Shown here piece by piece: positions 18,554 through 27,216 of a DNA stretch of 64,000 bases (positions are counted from its first letter, which is position 1; each line of letters begins with the position of its first letter). A program made the translations under genes and the position numbers. The stretch is from Metaruminococcus_A sp003150405 (lineage in GTDB: Bacteria; Bacillota; Clostridia; Oscillospirales; Ruminococcaceae): assembly GCA_902489745.1 (NCBI GenBank), contig CABUBB010000005.1, forward strand, positions 1 through 64,000, in the 5' to 3' direction. Below the pieces are notes generated by a model, which did no database searches, had not been told where the DNA came from, and saw only the letters and a program-made list of their open reading frames with translations.

Positions 18554-19744
18554 GTGCTCAAAAACCGAATTATCATGACCGCCGTCATTGTAGCCGCCTT
18601 TGTTTTTGCCAGCTTTTATGGCGGAAGCGCCAGCTATGCAATCCTATACATGACCATTACCCTCCCCATCGTTTCATTTTTTTACCTCATATATGTATTA
18701 AACCGGTTTAAAATATACCAGTTCTCGCAGACACAGCTTGCCTATAAGGGGGAGCGTATTCCCTACCAGTTCACACTGGCCAACGAGGACTTCATTTCTT
18801 ATTCCGGTGTACGGGTGACTTTTTTCAGGGGGATAACTGCGGTCGAGAATGTGGATCCTGACCGCGAATACAGCCTTCTCCCCGGCGAACAGGTCAATCA
18901 TAAGACGTTCATCCACTGCCTATACCGCGGCAGTTACCAGGTTGGAATCGATCAGGTATTGATTTCGGATTTTCTCGGCCTGTTTCGGATGAAGCGTAAA
19001 CCGCCTGCTGTATTGAACATTCAGGTACTCCCGCGTGTACTGCGGATTGAGCGGCTGGCCGCCCTTCCTACCGATGAAGATGTAAAACGTTCGGCCTTTT
19101 CTCTGCTCCCGGCCCATGACCAGCCGGATTCCGATCTGCGCCGTTACTCCGAAGGGGACAGCCTGAAGCTGGTACATTGGAAAGCGACTGCCCGCCAACA
19201 GGAATTATTGGTGCGCCGCTATACCGAAACGCCTAAAAATGAGGTTCTGCTCCTGATTGACCTTTCGGAAGTGCAGGGAGATGCTCTTACCCGCATCATT
19301 GTGGAGGATAAGGTGGTTGAATGCGCACTCGCGATTGCAGATTATCTGCTGCGCAACCGCATCCCTTCCGAAGTGTTTTACACTTCAAAAACAGGCCATT
19401 GTGCGCCGCTGCGCCACCGGGGGGATTTTGACGCCCTTTACAGCAAATTTTCCACCATTTTGTTTGACAGTCCGGCTTCAGTCTCGGAACTGTTAAACCA
19501 TGAAATCAAGCTGCTCACCACAAAAGATCACTGCATCATCGTTACCCACACCCTTTCCGACGAATTGTTCCAAAAATGCTATCAAGCGCTGGAACTCGAT
19601 GTTGGAATTTGTGTCATCTACATTGGCAACGATGCGAACGAAGAACGCCTGCACAGATTTGATAACCGCATCACCGTCCTGCGCATTCTCAAGGAACAGG
19701 AAATTACCGACGTCCTTGAGGCAGGGAGAGGGGGGCTGCTATGA
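18554..19744 (+). CDS. DUF58 domain-containing protein
   Basis: A 396-residue protein with two N-terminal hydrophobic helices (about 5-50), a beta-rich stretch, and the DUF58 signature RRYSEGDSLKLVHWKATARQ near residue 197 followed by a VWA-like fold (VLLLIDLSE). It is likely membrane-anchored with the conserved domain in the cytoplasm. The start is taken as GTG 18554; an ATG at codon 8 is possible and neither has a strong ribosome site. Its stop overlaps the next ATG (ATGA). It is the usual partner of the MoxR ATPase; the precise function is unknown across the family. Confidence 0.88.
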   Translation: MLKNRIIMTAVIVAAFVFASFYGGSASYAILYMTITLPIVSFFYLIYVLNRFKIYQFSQTQLAYKGERIPYQFTLANEDFISYSGVRVTFFRGITAVENVDPDREYSLLPGEQVNHKTFIHCLYRGSYQVGIDQVLISDFLGLFRMKRKPPAVLNIQVLPRVLRIERLAALPTDEDVKRSAFSLLPAHDQPDSDLRRYSEGDSLKLVHWKATARQQELLVRRYTETPKNEVLLLIDLSEVQGDALTRIIVEDKVVECALAIADYLLRNRIPSEVFYTSKTGHCAPLRHRGDFDALYSKFSTILFDSPASVSELLNHEIKLLTTKDHCIIVTHTLSDELFQKCYQALELDVGICVIYIGNDANEERLHRFDNRITVLRILKEQEITDVLEAGRGGLL

Positions 19745-22206
19745 AACACCAGGCATTGTTTGAACGCCATATCTATCCTCTCTACCTTACCCTGTTGCTG
19801 GCCTGGGGAAGCGTCCTGCTCTTTAACGATCGTTTCTGGATGTATCTTGACGCCCTTCCGCTGCTTTTAACCGTCTTTATTTTGGCACTGATTGCCCACG
19901 CAGTTGATTGCTATAAGCGCCATATATGGGTAAGTGTCCTCACGGCATTGGTCTTAGTGGGCGGGCTTATTGCATTTCTTTCTGCCGCACTGCCTGCTTC
20001 CGGCGCCTCTATTGGTCTGTATGACTGGTGGATGGATTACGGCGGCAGTATCAGCACCTATCATCTGGAATTTGCCCTTATCACCGTAAACGGAGTCATT
20101 GGTGCGGCCGTGGTCATTGCCACAATTTTGCAAAAATGGCTTTGGACCCGATTGTTTGGTGCCGCAACCGCTCTTGCAGCACTCTGCGTATTGAGCGGAA
20201 CCGGCTACAGTCCAGCGCCGAATGTGTTGTTTTTGCTTATTGCCTATATCTCCTCGGTGTTGGCAGAAGGGCTGTATCAGCTTGCCAGCCGGCGCAAAAG
20301 AAAAAAATCCAGTTCGATAACGGCAGTCTTCCTTATTCCGGCGTTTCTGCTCACCTCGTTTGTCTCGGTTGCTATTCCTCCGAGCAAGGAGCCGTTAAAC
20401 TGGCAGTTTGTGGTGGATGCTTATCAAAATATAGTGGATTATATCACCCACAAAATTGATGATATGAATTTCCAGCGGAACCCCGGCGCGGGTGAATTCA
20501 GCCTTGGCATGCTTGGCTATTCCGAGAGCAGGGAGCTCGGTGGAAACCTCCAAGAGTCCGACCGGATTGCACTCCGTGTAGGCCTTTCCGAGCGTCCGCA
20601 GGGCGGCCTGTATCTTGCCGGTTCCATTCAAAATCTCTATACTGGCTATAGCTGGGAGCGGAGCGAAACACTTTCTGGCTCAACTCAATATGAGATTGAG
20701 CGCATCGAACTCATTCGGGCACTCAATCGGCTCGGCTTAAACACCACTACAGCGCCAGATATTCTTATCTATCGCCAGGCCACTGTAACCTATGAGGATC
20801 TCTACACTCGTTCGGTGCTTTATCCTACCAAGCTCAATAAGATTGATCTGGATACACCGTTAAATTTAAACCAACTGATGGCAGATTACTATGCCAACGC
20901 TCTTGAAACCGGCGTTTATCCAGACGAACCGTTTACCCCGCCTTGGACGCAAAAATCCGGCCACATTGTTTTGGATAAAGCACAGGGGCGCGATTTCACC
21001 TATGATTTCGGCTACTTTGATCTCAATTATGCAGGTGCTGCCTGTCAGGAATTTCTGCGTGAGCAAAGCACCTACCATTATGCGGAACACGGTTTGGCAC
21101 AAGTGCCATCTAACCCGACTGAAGATGAACGCGAGCAAGCCAATTTCGCAGACAGCATGGTGCCAGTTGTAGAGGCAATCCATAAGGATTACCTTGGACT
21201 GCCAGAGGAGTTGCCTCAGCGTGTGCGGGACCTTGCAGATGAAATCACCCAAGGCTATGACAACGATTACGACAAGCTCAAGGCCATTGAAGCCTATCTG
21301 CAAGAAAACTATGAATACACCCTTTCCCCGGGCAGTGTACCGGAGGAACAGGATTTTGTCGATTATTTCCTGTTTGAAAACAAGGAAGGCTACTGCGCAT
21401 ATTTTGCCACCGCTATGGCCGTATTGGCGCGGTGCGAAGGTATTCCAACCCGGTATGTACAGGGATTCGCCGCCCGGCTGGAACGCAAAGGAGAAGACGG
21501 AACCTACGCCGTACGGAACAGAGAAGCGCATTCCTGGCCGGAAGCCTATCTGGAAGGGATTGGCTGGATTCAGTTTGAACCGACTCCAGCCCGCAGCGAG
21601 CTTCTGTACGCCGACTGGACCGTCAAATTTGGTGAAGGCAGCATCGAACAGCAGCTCGGAGGCTCTTCATCTGAGGAAGAAAACACCTCACCGGAAGAAA
21701 TTGAACCGCCCCTCCCCTCCGAAACTCGTACTGAGGAGCAGGACTACGCTATAACCATTTTCGTGGTTGCAGCGGCTGCGCTGTTGCTCATTGCTGTTTT
21801 TGGCTTTATCGGCAGCCGCATTGGACGTCTGAAGCGGTACCGCCGCCAATATGTAAAATCCGATTACCAGAAAAAAACCTACATGGATTTCTATGAACTT
21901 ATGTTTATGCTGAAACGTTATGGCCTTGGCATCATGCCGGGCGAAACCCTCAGAGCATATAACCGCCGGGTTGGCCGTATTCTGGAGCAGGAAAACAACA
22001 TATCTCTTTCTGCTGCAATAGAGGCTTACTCCCGGATGTATTACAGCGGCAAGCAGCCATCCGGCGACGATTACAGCTATGTGCGCAGCGCACGTGTGTC
22101 GGTCGATGAACTTGTCCGCAAACGGGTCGGGCGCCTGCGTTATCTCTTTTATCGGCTGCGGTTGTCGAAAAAGCGTCAGAACAAAATTTGGAAACCAGAC
22201 GAATAA
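19741..22206 (+). CDS. Transglutaminase-like (TgpA-type) membrane protein with DUF4129
   Basis: An 821-residue protein. Several membrane helices lie at about 15-215. A large extracellular part carries a transglutaminase-like core with Cys552 (EGYCAYFATAMAVL) and His597 (REAHSWPEAYLEGIGW), then FEPTP. A further membrane helix lies near 670, and a cytoplasmic C-terminal tail resembles DUF4129. This architecture matches TgpA/YebA proteins encoded beside MoxR and DUF58. Catalytic Cys and His are present; the usual third acidic residue is Glu in FEPTP, as in many TgpA proteins. It may crosslink or cleave cell-surface peptides. The start overlaps the DUF58 stop, and a strong terminator follows. Confidence 0.9.
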   Translation: MKHQALFERHIYPLYLTLLLAWGSVLLFNDRFWMYLDALPLLLTVFILALIAHAVDCYKRHIWVSVLTALVLVGGLIAFLSAALPASGASIGLYDWWMDYGGSISTYHLEFALITVNGVIGAAVVIATILQKWLWTRLFGAATALAALCVLSGTGYSPAPNVLFLLIAYISSVLAEGLYQLASRRKRKKSSSITAVFLIPAFLLTSFVSVAIPPSKEPLNWQFVVDAYQNIVDYITHKIDDMNFQRNPGAGEFSLGMLGYSESRELGGNLQESDRIALRVGLSERPQGGLYLAGSIQNLYTGYSWERSETLSGSTQYEIERIELIRALNRLGLNTTTAPDILIYRQATVTYEDLYTRSVLYPTKLNKIDLDTPLNLNQLMADYYANALETGVYPDEPFTPPWTQKSGHIVLDKAQGRDFTYDFGYFDLNYAGAACQEFLREQSTYHYAEHGLAQVPSNPTEDEREQANFADSMVPVVEAIHKDYLGLPEELPQRVRDLADEITQGYDNDYDKLKAIEAYLQENYEYTLSPGSVPEEQDFVDYFLFENKEGYCAYFATAMAVLARCEGIPTRYVQGFAARLERKGEDGTYAVRNREAHSWPEAYLEGIGWIQFEPTPARSELLYADWTVKFGEGSIEQQLGGSSSEEENTSPEEIEPPLPSETRTEEQDYAITIFVVAAAALLLIAVFGFIGSRIGRLKRYRRQYVKSDYQKKTYMDFYELMFMLKRYGLGIMPGETLRAYNRRVGRILEQENNISLSAAIEAYSRMYYSGKQPSGDDYSYVRSARVSVDELVRKRVGRLRYLFYRLRLSKKRQNKIWKPDE

Positions 22207-22213
22207 ACATGTT

Positions 22214-22248
22214 AAAACGGTATAGCCGGTCATGACTATACCGTTTTT
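22214..22248 (+). terminator. Terminator of the MoxR operon
   Basis: A 12-bp stem (AAAACGGTATAG with CTATACCGTTTT) is followed by T residues, 8 bp after the transglutaminase stop. The DNA from here to 22510 shows no gene; a minus-strand frame over it is a shadow. Confidence 0.88.
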
Positions 22249-22510
22249 GCGTGTTATGGATAAACAAAAAGCACCGCTGCCCCACCAAACTGCAAGCCTG
22301 TACTCTTGATGCGGACAGTTGATTCTCCTCTCGCTGTAAATTGGCGGTTCAATTGCTATTTTATCTGCACGTAAGGAAAACAAAGGCAGCCAACAATGCA
22401 GAAACTCATCTTTTAGCATAACCGTACAATATAGTTTCAATGAATTACAGGCTACACTATATAATACTTCCTGCGAATTTTGACAAAAAATTTTGAAGGA
22501 TTTATCCATG

Positions 22511-22539
22511 CAAAAACCGGCCCTTAAAGGGCCGGTTTT
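22511..22539 (-). terminator. Terminator of the isomerase/acyl-ligase gene
   Basis: An 11-bp stem AAAACCGGCCC / GGGCCGGTTTT with a 5-base loop and a T run on the minus strand, 14 bp beyond the stop of the minus-strand gene. Confidence 0.88.
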
Positions 22540-22553
22540 CCAATTTTACAGGT

Positions 22554-25085
22554 TTACGCCATTTTGGTGTTTTTTGCGTCCTGCAAGCCAAGCATTTCTA
22601 CCGCAAGCTCACGCATTTTGTATTTGAGGATTTTGCCCGCAGCATTCATTGGGAACTCCTCCACAAAGGTGACATAGCGAGGAGTTTTATGCTTGGCCAT
22701 GTGATCCCGCACGTAGGTTTTGATTTCCTCCTCTGAGGATTTCTCGCCCTCCTTGAGGATAACCCAGGCCATAATCTCCTCTCCGTACTGTTTGTCCGGC
22801 ACACCGATGACCTGTACGTCGCTGACCTTGGGATGGGTGTAAATAAAGTCCTCAATCTCTTTCGGGTAGATATTTTCACCGCCGCGGATGATCATATCCT
22901 TAATGCGCCCGGTAATTTTATAATTGCCGTCCGGCAGGCGGCGGGCAAGGTCGCCCGTATGCAGCCAGCCTTCGTCGTCAATTGCAGCGGCAGTAGCAGT
23001 GGGCATTTTGTAATATCCCTTCATGATGTTGTAGCCGCGCGCTACAAATTCGCCGTCCACATTGTCCGGCAGATCCTCGCCAGTTTCCGGGTCCACAATT
23101 TTGCATTCAACACCCGGCAGCGCGCGCCCAACCGTATTGACGCGCACATCCAGCGGGTCGTCCACACGGCTTTGGGTGCAGCCCGGAGAAGCCTCGGTCT
23201 GGCCGTAAACAATCGAAATCTGGGTCATGTGCATTTTGTCCACAACATCCTGCATGACCTTGACCGGGCAGGGACTTCCTGCCATAATACCGGTGCGCAT
23301 ATACGAAAAATCGGTCTTGTCAAAATCTTCATGCCCCAATATGGCAATAAACATGGTCGGCACACCATGGAAGCAGGTAATTTTTTCTTTATTGATACAC
23401 TCCAGCGCCAGCCGCGGCGAAAACGCCGGCAGAGGCGACATGGTGACACCATGAGTCATAGCGGCAGTCATAGCGAGTACCATGCCAAAGCAATGGAACA
23501 TCGGCACCTGAATCATCATGCGATCCGCGGTGGATAAATCCATACAGTCACCAATATTTTTGCCGTTGTTGACCACATTGTAGTGGGTGAGCATAACACC
23601 TTTTGGGAAGCCAGTGGTGCCAGAGGTGTACTGCATGTTGCAGACATCGTGGCGGTTGACTGTTGCAGCACGGCTGAGCATCGCCTCCATTGGCACACCC
23701 TCGGCGCGTTCCATGGCCTCCTCCCAAGTGAGGCAGCCAGGCTGCTTGGAATCCACCGTAATAACATTGCGCAGAAACGGAAGCTTTTTGGAATGAAGCG
23801 GCTGGCCCGCTTCCAATCCCGCAAGCTCCGGGCACAGCTCTTTAATGATCCCCACATAGTCAGAATCCTTATAGCCGTCAACCATAACAAGGGTGTGGGT
23901 GTCCGACTGGCGGAGCAAATACTCCGCCTCGTGAATTTTATAGGCCGTGTTCACAGTAACCAGCACCGCGCCGATTTTCACCGCCGCCCAGAAAGTGATG
24001 TACCATTGGGGTACATTAGTGGCCCAAACAGCAACCTTATCCCCCTTCTTGACGCCCATGGCAATCAGGGCGCGGGCAAAGGTATCCACATCGTCGCGGA
24101 ATTCGGAATAGGTACGAGTATAATCATGGGTGGTAAAACGGAACGCGTACTGATCTGGGAACTCCTCTACCATCTGGTCAAGTACCTGTGAAAAGGTGAG
24201 ATCAATCAGGGTATATTTTTCCCAGACGTATTTACCGGTCTTTTCGTTGTTGTCAAACAGCGGGCGACGGCTCACCTGTTTGTGCAGGTAACGTTCCATA
24301 TAGTTGATAAAATGCGGGAATACAATACCAGCGTCGCTCAAATCCGGTGCCCAGCGTTTGACCCATTCCAGCGAGATATAACCGTCATAGTTGATGGAAC
24401 GCAGGGCAAAAACCATTTCATCCACCGGGAGGTCGCCTTCCCCCATCATGCGGTATTCCACACCATTTTCGGTCATAACCGAATCCTTAACATGGATGTA
24501 TTTAATGTATGCGCCAAGATTCTGCACCGTTGTTTCCGGCGCCTCTCCCATAATACGGTAAGGATGATGCATGTCCCACAGCGCACCGACTGCATCGCTT
24601 GCTACATGCTCCAAAAGCCCGCGCAAACGGGCGGTATCTGCATAAACACCATTGGTCTCTACCAACAGAGTCACTCCAGCTGCCTCAGCAACCGGTGCCA
24701 GCGCCTGAAGCTGTTCCACAATAAGCGCATCGTCCACTTCGCCTTCCGGTTCCTTATGCAAATCGGCAAGCACCCGGATATACGGGGTGCCGAGCTTCTG
24801 GGCGAGTTCAATATACTGACCGATTTCCCGGCGGTTTTCCTCTTTGCGGTCTGCAAATTTCAGCGCGCAATTGGAAGAAAGGCACGGTATTTCAAGGTGA
24901 AGAGATTTAAGTTTCTGAACGGTTTTTGGCAGCTGCTCCCCGGTAAACGGCGGCGCATTGACTGCAAAAATATCGTCTCCTAAGCCGCGGATTTCAATTC
25001 CGTCAAAGCCCAGATCCTTTGCCATTGAATAAATATCCTGCCATGAAAAATCCGGGCAGCCCAAAGTGGAAAATGCAATTTTCAT
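22554..25085 (-). CDS. Fusion of sugar-phosphate isomerase/epimerase-like TIM barrel and acyl-CoA ligase
   Basis: An 843-residue two-domain protein. Residues 1-270 are a xylose-isomerase-like TIM barrel with the four expected metal ligands E143 (LLVETNG), D171 (ALWDMHHP), H198 (YIHVKD) and E240 (SLEWVK). Residues about 290-843 are a FadD/AcsA-like AMP-forming ligase with QYTSGTTGFPKG near 488, VYGQTEASPG, LHTGDLARR, GRIKDMIIRGGENIYPKEIE and the terminal AAGKILKYKMRE lysine. Both halves look catalytically complete. The frame is continuous and no start site sits between the halves, so it reads as one polypeptide. GAGGAAG precedes the ATG. Its substrates cannot be read; coupling of polyol/sugar isomerisation to carboxylate activation is speculation. 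It lies within the element that splits feoB. Confidence 0.9.
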   Translation of the reverse strand: MKIAFSTLGCPDFSWQDIYSMAKDLGFDGIEIRGLGDDIFAVNAPPFTGEQLPKTVQKLKSLHLEIPCLSSNCALKFADRKEENRREIGQYIELAQKLGTPYIRVLADLHKEPEGEVDDALIVEQLQALAPVAEAAGVTLLVETNGVYADTARLRGLLEHVASDAVGALWDMHHPYRIMGEAPETTVQNLGAYIKYIHVKDSVMTENGVEYRMMGEGDLPVDEMVFALRSINYDGYISLEWVKRWAPDLSDAGIVFPHFINYMERYLHKQVSRRPLFDNNEKTGKYVWEKYTLIDLTFSQVLDQMVEEFPDQYAFRFTTHDYTRTYSEFRDDVDTFARALIAMGVKKGDKVAVWATNVPQWYITFWAAVKIGAVLVTVNTAYKIHEAEYLLRQSDTHTLVMVDGYKDSDYVGIIKELCPELAGLEAGQPLHSKKLPFLRNVITVDSKQPGCLTWEEAMERAEGVPMEAMLSRAATVNRHDVCNMQYTSGTTGFPKGVMLTHYNVVNNGKNIGDCMDLSTADRMMIQVPMFHCFGMVLAMTAAMTHGVTMSPLPAFSPRLALECINKEKITCFHGVPTMFIAILGHEDFDKTDFSYMRTGIMAGSPCPVKVMQDVVDKMHMTQISIVYGQTEASPGCTQSRVDDPLDVRVNTVGRALPGVECKIVDPETGEDLPDNVDGEFVARGYNIMKGYYKMPTATAAAIDDEGWLHTGDLARRLPDGNYKITGRIKDMIIRGGENIYPKEIEDFIYTHPKVSDVQVIGVPDKQYGEEIMAWVILKEGEKSSEEEIKTYVRDHMAKHKTPRYVTFVEEFPMNAAGKILKYKMRELAVEMLGLQDAKNTKMA

Positions 25086-25278
25086 AGAACTTCCTCGTAT
25101 CCTTAGTTAAATTTTGGGAAAGTAAAAAAGCATTTATCTCCCGTTTCCCTACAGAAGATACAACGCCCCTCCTCATCCTGCGTAAATCCTACGCACTTGC
25201 GCACCTGTAAAGCAACACCTTTCCGGGACGTATCGAATAGTTGTGCAGTCCGTATCCGTGTGCGATAATTATAAAATA

Positions 25279-25307
25279 ATGATACTCGAAAAACCCTGTT
25301 TCGTCAA
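25279..25307 (-). promoter_or_regulatory. Candidate promoter of the fusion gene
   Basis: On the minus strand, TTGACG (25307-25302), a 17-bp spacer and TATCAT (25284-25279) lie about 190 bp before the start, leaving a long leader. No riboswitch fold was recognised in the leader. Confidence 0.6.
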
Positions 25308-25336
25308 GTTTCCCGGCTCTTTTTCAGCTTCTGCAA

Positions 25337-25367
25337 TAAAAAAGGAAAGGTCTTTGCCCTTCCTTTT
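25337..25367 (-). terminator. Terminator of the small gene left of the switch
   Basis: On the minus strand AAAAGGAA...TTCCTTTT forms a stem ending in T6. The stop codon of the small gene lies in the first arm. Confidence 0.75.
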
Positions 25368-25566
25368 ATCTGGGTAATTTTTCACGACAGACGGTAATGA
25401 AACGTTCCAGCTCCACAAGCTGCGCTGCTGTATCCAGCCCGCTCTCATCCAGCATCTTTTCCACCTGATCCGCCAAAGCAGACGCAGCTATTTTGCGGCA
25501 TACGGCTGCATCCGAGGCGCTGCCGCCGTCTGGTGCCACCAAAACACACAAGGATTTTTTATTCAT
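25366..25566 (-). CDS. Small unknown protein left of the invertible segment
   Basis: A 66-residue protein of unknown function, mostly helical in appearance (SALADQVEKMLDESG, AAQLVELERFITVCREKL). The frame opens further at a TTG, but GGAGGA is 6 bases before the ATG at 25566, which fixes the start. No clear promoter is seen directly upstream: 74 bp away lies the left 27-bp recombination site. If the segment 25640-26910 were inverted, the consensus promoter now at 26841-26869 would point straight at this gene with its start about 100 nt upstream. It is therefore predicted silent in the orientation sequenced here. No family was recognised. Confidence 0.65.
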   Translation of the reverse strand: MNKKSLCVLVAPDGGSASDAAVCRKIAASALADQVEKMLDESGLDTAAQLVELERFITVCREKLPR

Positions 25567-25639
25567 TTCCATTCCTCCATTCATCCACAATTATTCATAA
25601 TACCGAAGGAATAGAACCCAATCCACTGGGCAAATTACC

Positions 25640-25666
25640 TTTCGTAAAGTAATGAGCTTTATGAAA
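25640..25666 (+). repeat. Left 27-bp recombination site of the predicted invertible switch
   Basis: Arm TTTCGTAAAG, 7-bp spacer TAATGAG, arm CTTTATGAAA. The two arms are inverted copies matching at 9 of 10 positions. The exact reverse complement of all 27 bases occurs at 26884-26910. This is the structure of a tyrosine recombinase core site, and inverted orientation of two such sites predicts inversion rather than deletion. Confidence 0.85.
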
Positions 25667-25765
25667 AAACCGCTGTTTTTTCTGCCTTAAAAACGGAATT
25701 TCATTTTGCTGTTCTTTTGAGAAGGAAAGCTTTCTCTATAAACGACATTGAAAAAGATGCTTATT

Positions 25766-26743
25766 TTACTGTGCCAATGGAAGAAGGCGCTCCATTTGTA
25801 CGCGTTTCATCTCCAGCGAAGAATGTACGTAACGTTTCAGCGTAGTGTTGACATCCGCATGTCCTAAAATTTCACTTAGCGTTTTAGGGTCAAATCCCAA
25901 TGAAATACATCGGGTTGCAAAGGTATGCCGTAAAACATGAAACTTCATTTCGGGCAGGCCAGCCTGCTGCAAATACCGTTTAAAGCGATATTGATACGTA
26001 CGCGGCTCGATAAACTTGGTTGTGTCACCGGTCAGAAAAAAAGAATCGTCTGAAAAACGCCCCGAGTAGGGATGCAGTTTGCGCAGCAGAAAAATAGGCA
26101 ATGGAACTTCTCGCATAGAGCTGCGTGTTTTGGGCGTATTGAATATCACACGTGTTTTTTGCCTACTTCCCAAATTTTCTGGGATACGCAGCACCGTGCG
26201 CCGCACATAAATAGAAGCTGCTTCAAACCGAATGTCACCCCATTGCAATGCGCAAATTTCGCCAATTCGAAGTCCGGTATACAAACAGACCAGAATACCC
26301 AGTTTGCACAAGTCGTTGGATTGGTTGAGGTATCCTTCCAAACGCCGTTGTGCAGTATCTGACAGAATCGAAATTTCTTCCTGTTCCATTTTAGGCAAAG
26401 GGATATCCGGTAGTTCCATTGCATAATACCCACGCTTTTGGGCAAAGCGCAGAATTGATTTTAAAACCACTAGAATATCCCGCAAACTTTTCGGAGACAG
26501 ACTTCCTCTCCCGTCCAGCCGCCCATTGGTCATTTTGCCGCGGATAAATTTCAGAACGCGATCATCATCAATCTCTGAAACCGTTTGATCGAAGAAAGCA
26601 GGATTCAGATGCCGGTTGATAATACGCGTATACTGAAAATAAGTGGAACTTTTTACCGTAAAACAAATAGTTTCCAGCCATGACGCCGCAGCTTGCTCAA
26701 ACGTTATACCATTCAAATTTGTTTGATCCTTATTTGATTTCAT
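25766..26743 (-). CDS. Tyrosine recombinase (phage integrase family)
   Basis: A 325-residue site-specific recombinase. The N-terminal core-binding domain (about 14-105) is followed by the catalytic domain with the full residue set R159 (YTGLRIGE), K205, H269 and R272 (FHVLRHTFATR), H295 (ILGHADVNT) and nucleophile Y305 (KRYVH). The start is the ATG at 26743, with GGGAGGG about 5 bases upstream; an earlier ATG at 26761 would overlap that ribosome site. It lies alone between two inverted 27-bp sites built as arms plus 7-bp spacer, which are its probable substrates. It is not next to the ends of the 12.2 kb element, so it is unlikely to be the integrase for that. No directionality factor was recognised. 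Confidence 0.93.
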   Translation of the reverse strand: MKSNKDQTNLNGITFEQAAASWLETICFTVKSSTYFQYTRIINRHLNPAFFDQTVSEIDDDRVLKFIRGKMTNGRLDGRGSLSPKSLRDILVVLKSILRFAQKRGYYAMELPDIPLPKMEQEEISILSDTAQRRLEGYLNQSNDLCKLGILVCLYTGLRIGEICALQWGDIRFEAASIYVRRTVLRIPENLGSRQKTRVIFNTPKTRSSMREVPLPIFLLRKLHPYSGRFSDDSFFLTGDTTKFIEPRTYQYRFKRYLQQAGLPEMKFHVLRHTFATRCISLGFDPKTLSEILGHADVNTTLKRYVHSSLEMKRVQMERLLPLAQ

Positions 26744-26840
26744 AGGTTCCCTCCCAAACATGTTTTTTATACTCCGGATACCATCATTGTAACGGCGCTG
26801 AAATAGAAGCGAACACGTTTCAACAAATAACGCTCATTAT

Positions 26841-26869
26841 TTGACTTTTTTCTAAAATCTCGATATAAT
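26841..26869 (+). promoter_or_regulatory. Outward consensus promoter inside the invertible segment
   Basis: TTGACT (26841-26846), a 17-bp spacer and TATAAT (26864-26869) read rightward. Transcription would start near 26876, cross the right 27-bp site and reach the small gene at 26937. It is among the best sigma-A matches in the window. Confidence 0.82.
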
Positions 26870-26883
26870 GTAGCTAAATTATC

Positions 26884-26910
26884 TTTCATAAAGCTCATTA
26901 CTTTACGAAA
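26884..26910 (-). repeat. Right 27-bp recombination site of the predicted invertible switch
   Basis: Exact reverse complement of 25640-25666: arm TTTCATAAAG, spacer CTCATTA, arm CTTTACGAAA. It lies between the outward promoter and the small gene at 26937. Confidence 0.85.
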
Positions 26911-26936
26911 ATTTGCAGCAGATTGGAGGAACCATT

Positions 26937-27191
26937 TTGCAAAACACAGCACCGCAACGCGGTTTGTTTGAAGAGTTGACAGAACAGGTTCAGGCCGCTT
27001 ACCTTTCCGACCTGGTTTCTCCCGATTTCCGCACCAAACTGGTAGAAGCTCTGAAGGCATTGAAATGTAACCGATACTCCCTGCAAGAATGGGAGGACCT
27101 ACTCTCCTATTTGCTGCGTGAAGAACGTTCAGCCGCATCTCCTGAAGAAGCAAAACAAATTTTACTGGAGCAATTAAGCCCGAAAGCCTGA
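26937..27191 (+). CDS. Small unknown protein right of the invertible segment
   Basis: An 84-residue, acidic, largely helical protein (RGLFEELTEQVQ, WEDLLSYLLREE) of unknown function. The start is taken as TTG 26937, with TTGGAGGA 6 bases upstream; a TTG at 26913 would include the ribosome site. The consensus promoter at 26841-26869 reads into it, so it is predicted to be expressed in the orientation sequenced. A terminator follows, then the serine recombinase 166 bp downstream. It could be a regulator or directionality factor for that recombinase, but nothing in the residues proves this. Confidence 0.7.
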   Translation: MQNTAPQRGLFEELTEQVQAAYLSDLVSPDFRTKLVEALKALKCNRYSLQEWEDLLSYLLREERSAASPEEAKQILLEQLSPKA

Positions 27192-27216
27192 GCAGGTTTC
27201 CGGGTTTTATTTTTTA
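27179..27216 (+). terminator. Imperfect terminator between small gene and serine recombinase
   Basis: CCCG-AAA-CCT pairs with AGG-TTT-CGGG with two bulges, followed by TTTTATTTTTT. Its first arm overlaps the end of the small gene. Leaky read-through into the recombinase gene is possible. Confidence 0.6.

Larger units (their letters stand above)
25640..26910. other. Predicted invertible DNA segment carrying its own recombinase and an outward promoter
   Basis: A 1271-bp segment bounded by two identical inverted 27-bp sites. It contains one gene (tyrosine recombinase) and, at its right edge, a consensus promoter reading outward over the right site. Small genes point away from both ends. Flipping would move the promoter from the right-hand gene to the left-hand gene. 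Seen directly: repeats, gene and promoter. Inferred: inversion and its effect. Confidence 0.75.

Noticed and set aside
25766..26743. Tyrosine recombinase as the integrase of the 12.2 kb element
   Set aside because: It lies far from both ends and is bracketed by its own 27-bp sites; the ends have the TT-core form typical of the serine recombinase located next to attR.
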